Below are positions 40,602 to 42,417 of a stretch of DNA of 42,417 nucleotides, piece by piece. Each line of letters starts with the position of its first letter. The stretch's first letter is position 1. The stretch comes from a virus. Below the pieces are notes generated by a model. It worked only from the letters and a program-made list of their open reading frames with translations. It did not search any database and was not told the DNA's origin. The DNA lies in IMG/VR virus record IMGVR_UViG_3300005511_000874, positions 1 to 42,417 of that record; one strand, given 5' to 3'. Position numbers and translations under genes: made by a program.

Positions 40602-40618
40602 CGATTTGCTGAGCGAGC

Positions 40619-41647
40619 CTAGTCGTCTCGCATCACCTTGTCCAAGAGGTGTGAGTGGTAGCCACAATAGCCACCATTATCTTGGTCGTCTTGCTTGAGC
40701 GGTTCTTCACAGAGTGAGCATCTCTTGTAATCGAGTTCAGCGCCGCACCACAGGCAATGCTGCTCTTCGATGAAGAAGGTTGAACGCCGACAGCAGTAGC
40801 AGCGCTCGACGCCAGGCTCGCCCCCATCGCGGGGGTCATAGTCATAGGCTTCGTTCAGCACACTGATCAACAACGGAGCAATCAAATCCGAGTGTCCGCA
40901 GGCAACGCAGACGTATTTGAACGACTTCTCCTGACCCTCAACGGTGCTCCCGCTATCAATATCTTCTTGGCTGGGAGTAAGCAGGGGCGAGCCGCATTCC
41001 TCACACTGGCACTGATCTAGCCAGGGCTGCATAAGCTCAGGGACACAAGCCTCATCCCACGCCTTCCCACATTTCGCCAGTGTGTCGGTGAAGAATTTGT
41101 GATGCGCGAGCATGACAGGCCACGCAGAGGCTAGCAGTTCAGCCGGCTGCTCGTTCAGTTGCTTAAGCATGAATTCGCGCAGCACAGGAAACAGGTCGGC
41201 AACAAATCCTGCTACCTCGCCCAGCGTATTGGCCGGGTGCAAATGCTCAAGGTGGTTCCGGCATTCCTGCATCTTTTCGATGACCGGCCAGTCGACTTCA
41301 ATCCCGAACCCCTCGAAACGCTTCCTGATGGTCGCGACATCGATGGTGGTCTTCTTGAACTTGCCAACTGGCTTCCACTCAATGCCTCCCTTTCCGTCCG
41401 CTTGCGGTAGAACTTCAGGGGGATTGAAGATAAGGTCAGGCGCTTGCTCAGGATCGTCGACCGAGACTGCGATCTTGTACTTAAACAGAAGCAGGATGCC
41501 TGCAAACAGGTTTCGCACCGCTGAGAGTGCACGGGTCGGGTCGCCCCCGTGTCTCGGTTCCTGCTTAGTCCGCTCGAAGTCCTCAATACCAAGGCGAATG
41601 GATGTGAGCGCGTTCTCCTTAAGCTTTTCTGCGTCTAGTTCCGCCAT
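40619..41647 (-). CDS. HEPN-like protein with zinc ribbons
   Basis: A 342-aa protein. Residues about 10-140 look like a HEPN helical domain: ALSAVRNLFAGILLLFK and RNHLEH (Arg130, Asn131, His135), the R-N-x3-H motif of HEPN ribonucleases. The C-terminal third carries several cysteine pairs (213/215/218, 247/250, 283/286, 298/301, 310/313), so two to three zinc ribbons probably recognise nucleic acid or protein. It lies beyond the early terminator, convergent with that operon, with base use milder than the phage core. It may be a phage-borne defence or toxin-like gene, or flanking host DNA. Confidence 0.65.
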   Translation of the reverse strand: MAELDAEKLKENALTSIRLGIEDFERTKQEPRHGGDPTRALSAVRNLFAGILLLFKYKIAVSVDDPEQAPDLIFNPPEVLPQADGKGGIEWKPVGKFKKTTIDVATIRKRFEGFGIEVDWPVIEKMQECRNHLEHLHPANTLGEVAGFVADLFPVLREFMLKQLNEQPAELLASAWPVMLAHHKFFTDTLAKCGKAWDEACVPELMQPWLDQCQCEECGSPLLTPSQEDIDSGSTVEGQEKSFKYVCVACGHSDLIAPLLISVLNEAYDYDPRDGGEPGVERCYCCRRSTFFIEEQHCLWCGAELDYKRCSLCEEPLKQDDQDNGGYCGYHSHLLDKVMRDD

Positions 41648-41781
41648 TGTTGCTCGCTGAGGTTAAAAGCTGCTCTCGTGCCACATCAAAGCCCGGCTTG
41701 TCTGTAGTCGCTGCCATGTCGATCACACACGAGGGAAGTAGCCACCCTGTTAGTCGACAAGGCGTCGACGGTTGGTAAACG
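41648..41781. other. Intergenic region between the two HEPN-type genes
   Basis: A 134-bp gap with two GTCGAC sites near 41754 and 41764. No clear promoter, terminator or attachment core was recognised. Confidence 0.3.
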
Positions 41782-42417
41782 CTATTGCGGGCTGGAGGCG
41801 GGCCCACTACTACCGCTAGAGCTCTGAGTTGTCGCACGTCGATCGATCAGTCTGTGAAGCGCCCCGTCTAAATGACCAGCGATGAACGCGATAGCGACTG
41901 TGAAGTGAATTCGCTCTAGAGATGCTCCTTCCTGAGGCTTGCCAGCGCGGTCAGATGCGGCCTTTTCGAGTGCAAGCAATGACTTTCCGTTCTTGGAATC
42001 ACGAAAATGTCCGGCCGCTACGAGCGCCCTCGTCATTTGCACGACTTCGTTTGACTCGAATGTTTTCGCGGAGACCTCATGAGCAGCTTTGTTCCGAACT
42101 TTTCGAATTCGTTCAAGGTCCTCAAACATCCAACGAGGTATCAAGTCGAGCGCATAAGCAAGCTTGATTCGTGAAGAAAACGTTGCGAGAGGTCCCATTC
42201 CCGCAAACAAAGGGTCGGCCGCCACCTTAGCCACGTGCTCGTTTCTTGCGAGATTGAATGACAGCAATGATTTCAGCACGTCATCCACGGCACTCGCACC
42301 GACAAGAATTACGCCGCGATCAGATTCCGACATCATTTCCCCAAACAGATCATCTGCGCGCCGGTCGACCTCGGCACGATTGTTAGGGTCATATGTGTGG
42401 GTAGGTTCTGACGGCAT
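41782..42417 (-). CDS. MltR-like HEPN protein
   Basis: A 211-aa protein resembling the MltR family: FGEMMSESDRGVILVGASAVDDVL, DPLFAGMGPLATFSSRIKLAYAL and IRKVRNKAAH. The last has the HEPN R-N-x3-H motif (Arg108, Asn109, His113). It is called a mannitol-repressor-like family, but many members are not linked to mannitol. No sugar gene is nearby and it is beside another HEPN protein. The ATG is the last base triplet of the window, so a longer form is possible. The Ser/Gly-rich tail is low complexity. Confidence 0.75.
   Translation of the reverse strand: MPSEPTHTYDPNNRAEVDRRADDLFGEMMSESDRGVILVGASAVDDVLKSLLSFNLARNEHVAKVAADPLFAGMGPLATFSSRIKLAYALDLIPRWMFEDLERIRKVRNKAAHEVSAKTFESNEVVQMTRALVAAGHFRDSKNGKSLLALEKAASDRAGKPQEGASLERIHFTVAIAFIAGHLDGALHRLIDRRATTQSSSGSSGPASSPQ

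Noticed and set aside
41752-41769. Repeated GTCGAC near the right end as an attachment site
   Set aside because: A six-base restriction-like site that is common in GC-rich DNA. No matching partner was found at the left end, and serine integrases use very short cores that cannot be found by eye.
1-42417. CRISPR arrays, tRNA, rRNA and insertion sequences
   Set aside because: I saw no regularly spaced repeats, no cloverleaf or rRNA sequence, and no transposase other than the serine recombinase.

Overview
The window is a nearly complete temperate siphophage genome, almost certainly an integrated prophage, in a GC-rich proteobacterium. Gene content and style suggest a betaproteobacterial (Burkholderiales-like) host, but this is inference from protein flavour, not a search result. 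No host core gene, tRNA, rRNA or CRISPR array is visible, and I could not define attL or attR.

Layout. (1) 1-1608 (+): large serine recombinase. (2) 1580-4896: accessory segment. A LexA/SOS box at 2037-2056 separates two leftward small genes from a rightward 166-aa gene. A visibly AT-rich pair follows: a PIN-like nuclease and a DUF6236-like protein, probably a defence or conversion cassette. (3) 5034-7138 (-): lysis genes, with an Rz1 lipoprotein nested inside Rz. (4) 7196-27062 (-): lambda-type morphogenesis operon read from right to left: Nu1, TerL, a Mor-like activator, gpW, portal, a ClpP/scaffold/capsid fusion, decoration protein, FII, U, tail tube, G/GT with a -1 frameshift site, tape measure, tail tip genes, J and tail spike. 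(5) 27194-31536 (-): two proteins of unknown role, a TGGACGG-rich non-coding segment, a VapE-type primase-helicase and a CII/CP76-like regulator. (6) 31739-33014: immunity region with a leftward Cro/YdaS-like gene, a rightward repressor lacking a peptidase domain, a small membrane protein and two operators of matching geometry. (7) 33015-40552 (+): early operon of mostly unknown proteins joined by ATGA/GTGA overlaps, containing a 772-aa ParB-like protein and ending in a terminator at 40581-40601. (8) 40619-42417 (-): two HEPN-type genes, a zinc-ribbon protein and an MltR-like protein, beyond the terminator.

How it may work together. The repressor (32091-32492) probably silences the leftward Cro-side promoter and the rightward early promoter through paired TTAACC-N3-GGTTAA dyads. 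It has no self-cleavage domain, so SOS induction would need another route; the strong LexA box at 2037-2056, with divergent promoters, offers a candidate route. After induction, the VapE primase-helicase and the ParB-like protein would act on phage DNA, and TerS/TerL and the structural operon would build a Mu-T-like capsid on a lambda-like tail.

A second layer is a 16-bp palindrome (GTGCAGACGTCTGCAC) that occurs six times with at most two mismatches, inside six unrelated genes and in all three codon phases. Its size and symmetry resemble a parS-type site, so it may be the target of the phage ParB-like protein. The PIN/DUF6236 pair and the palindrome network are the most promising undescribed elements.
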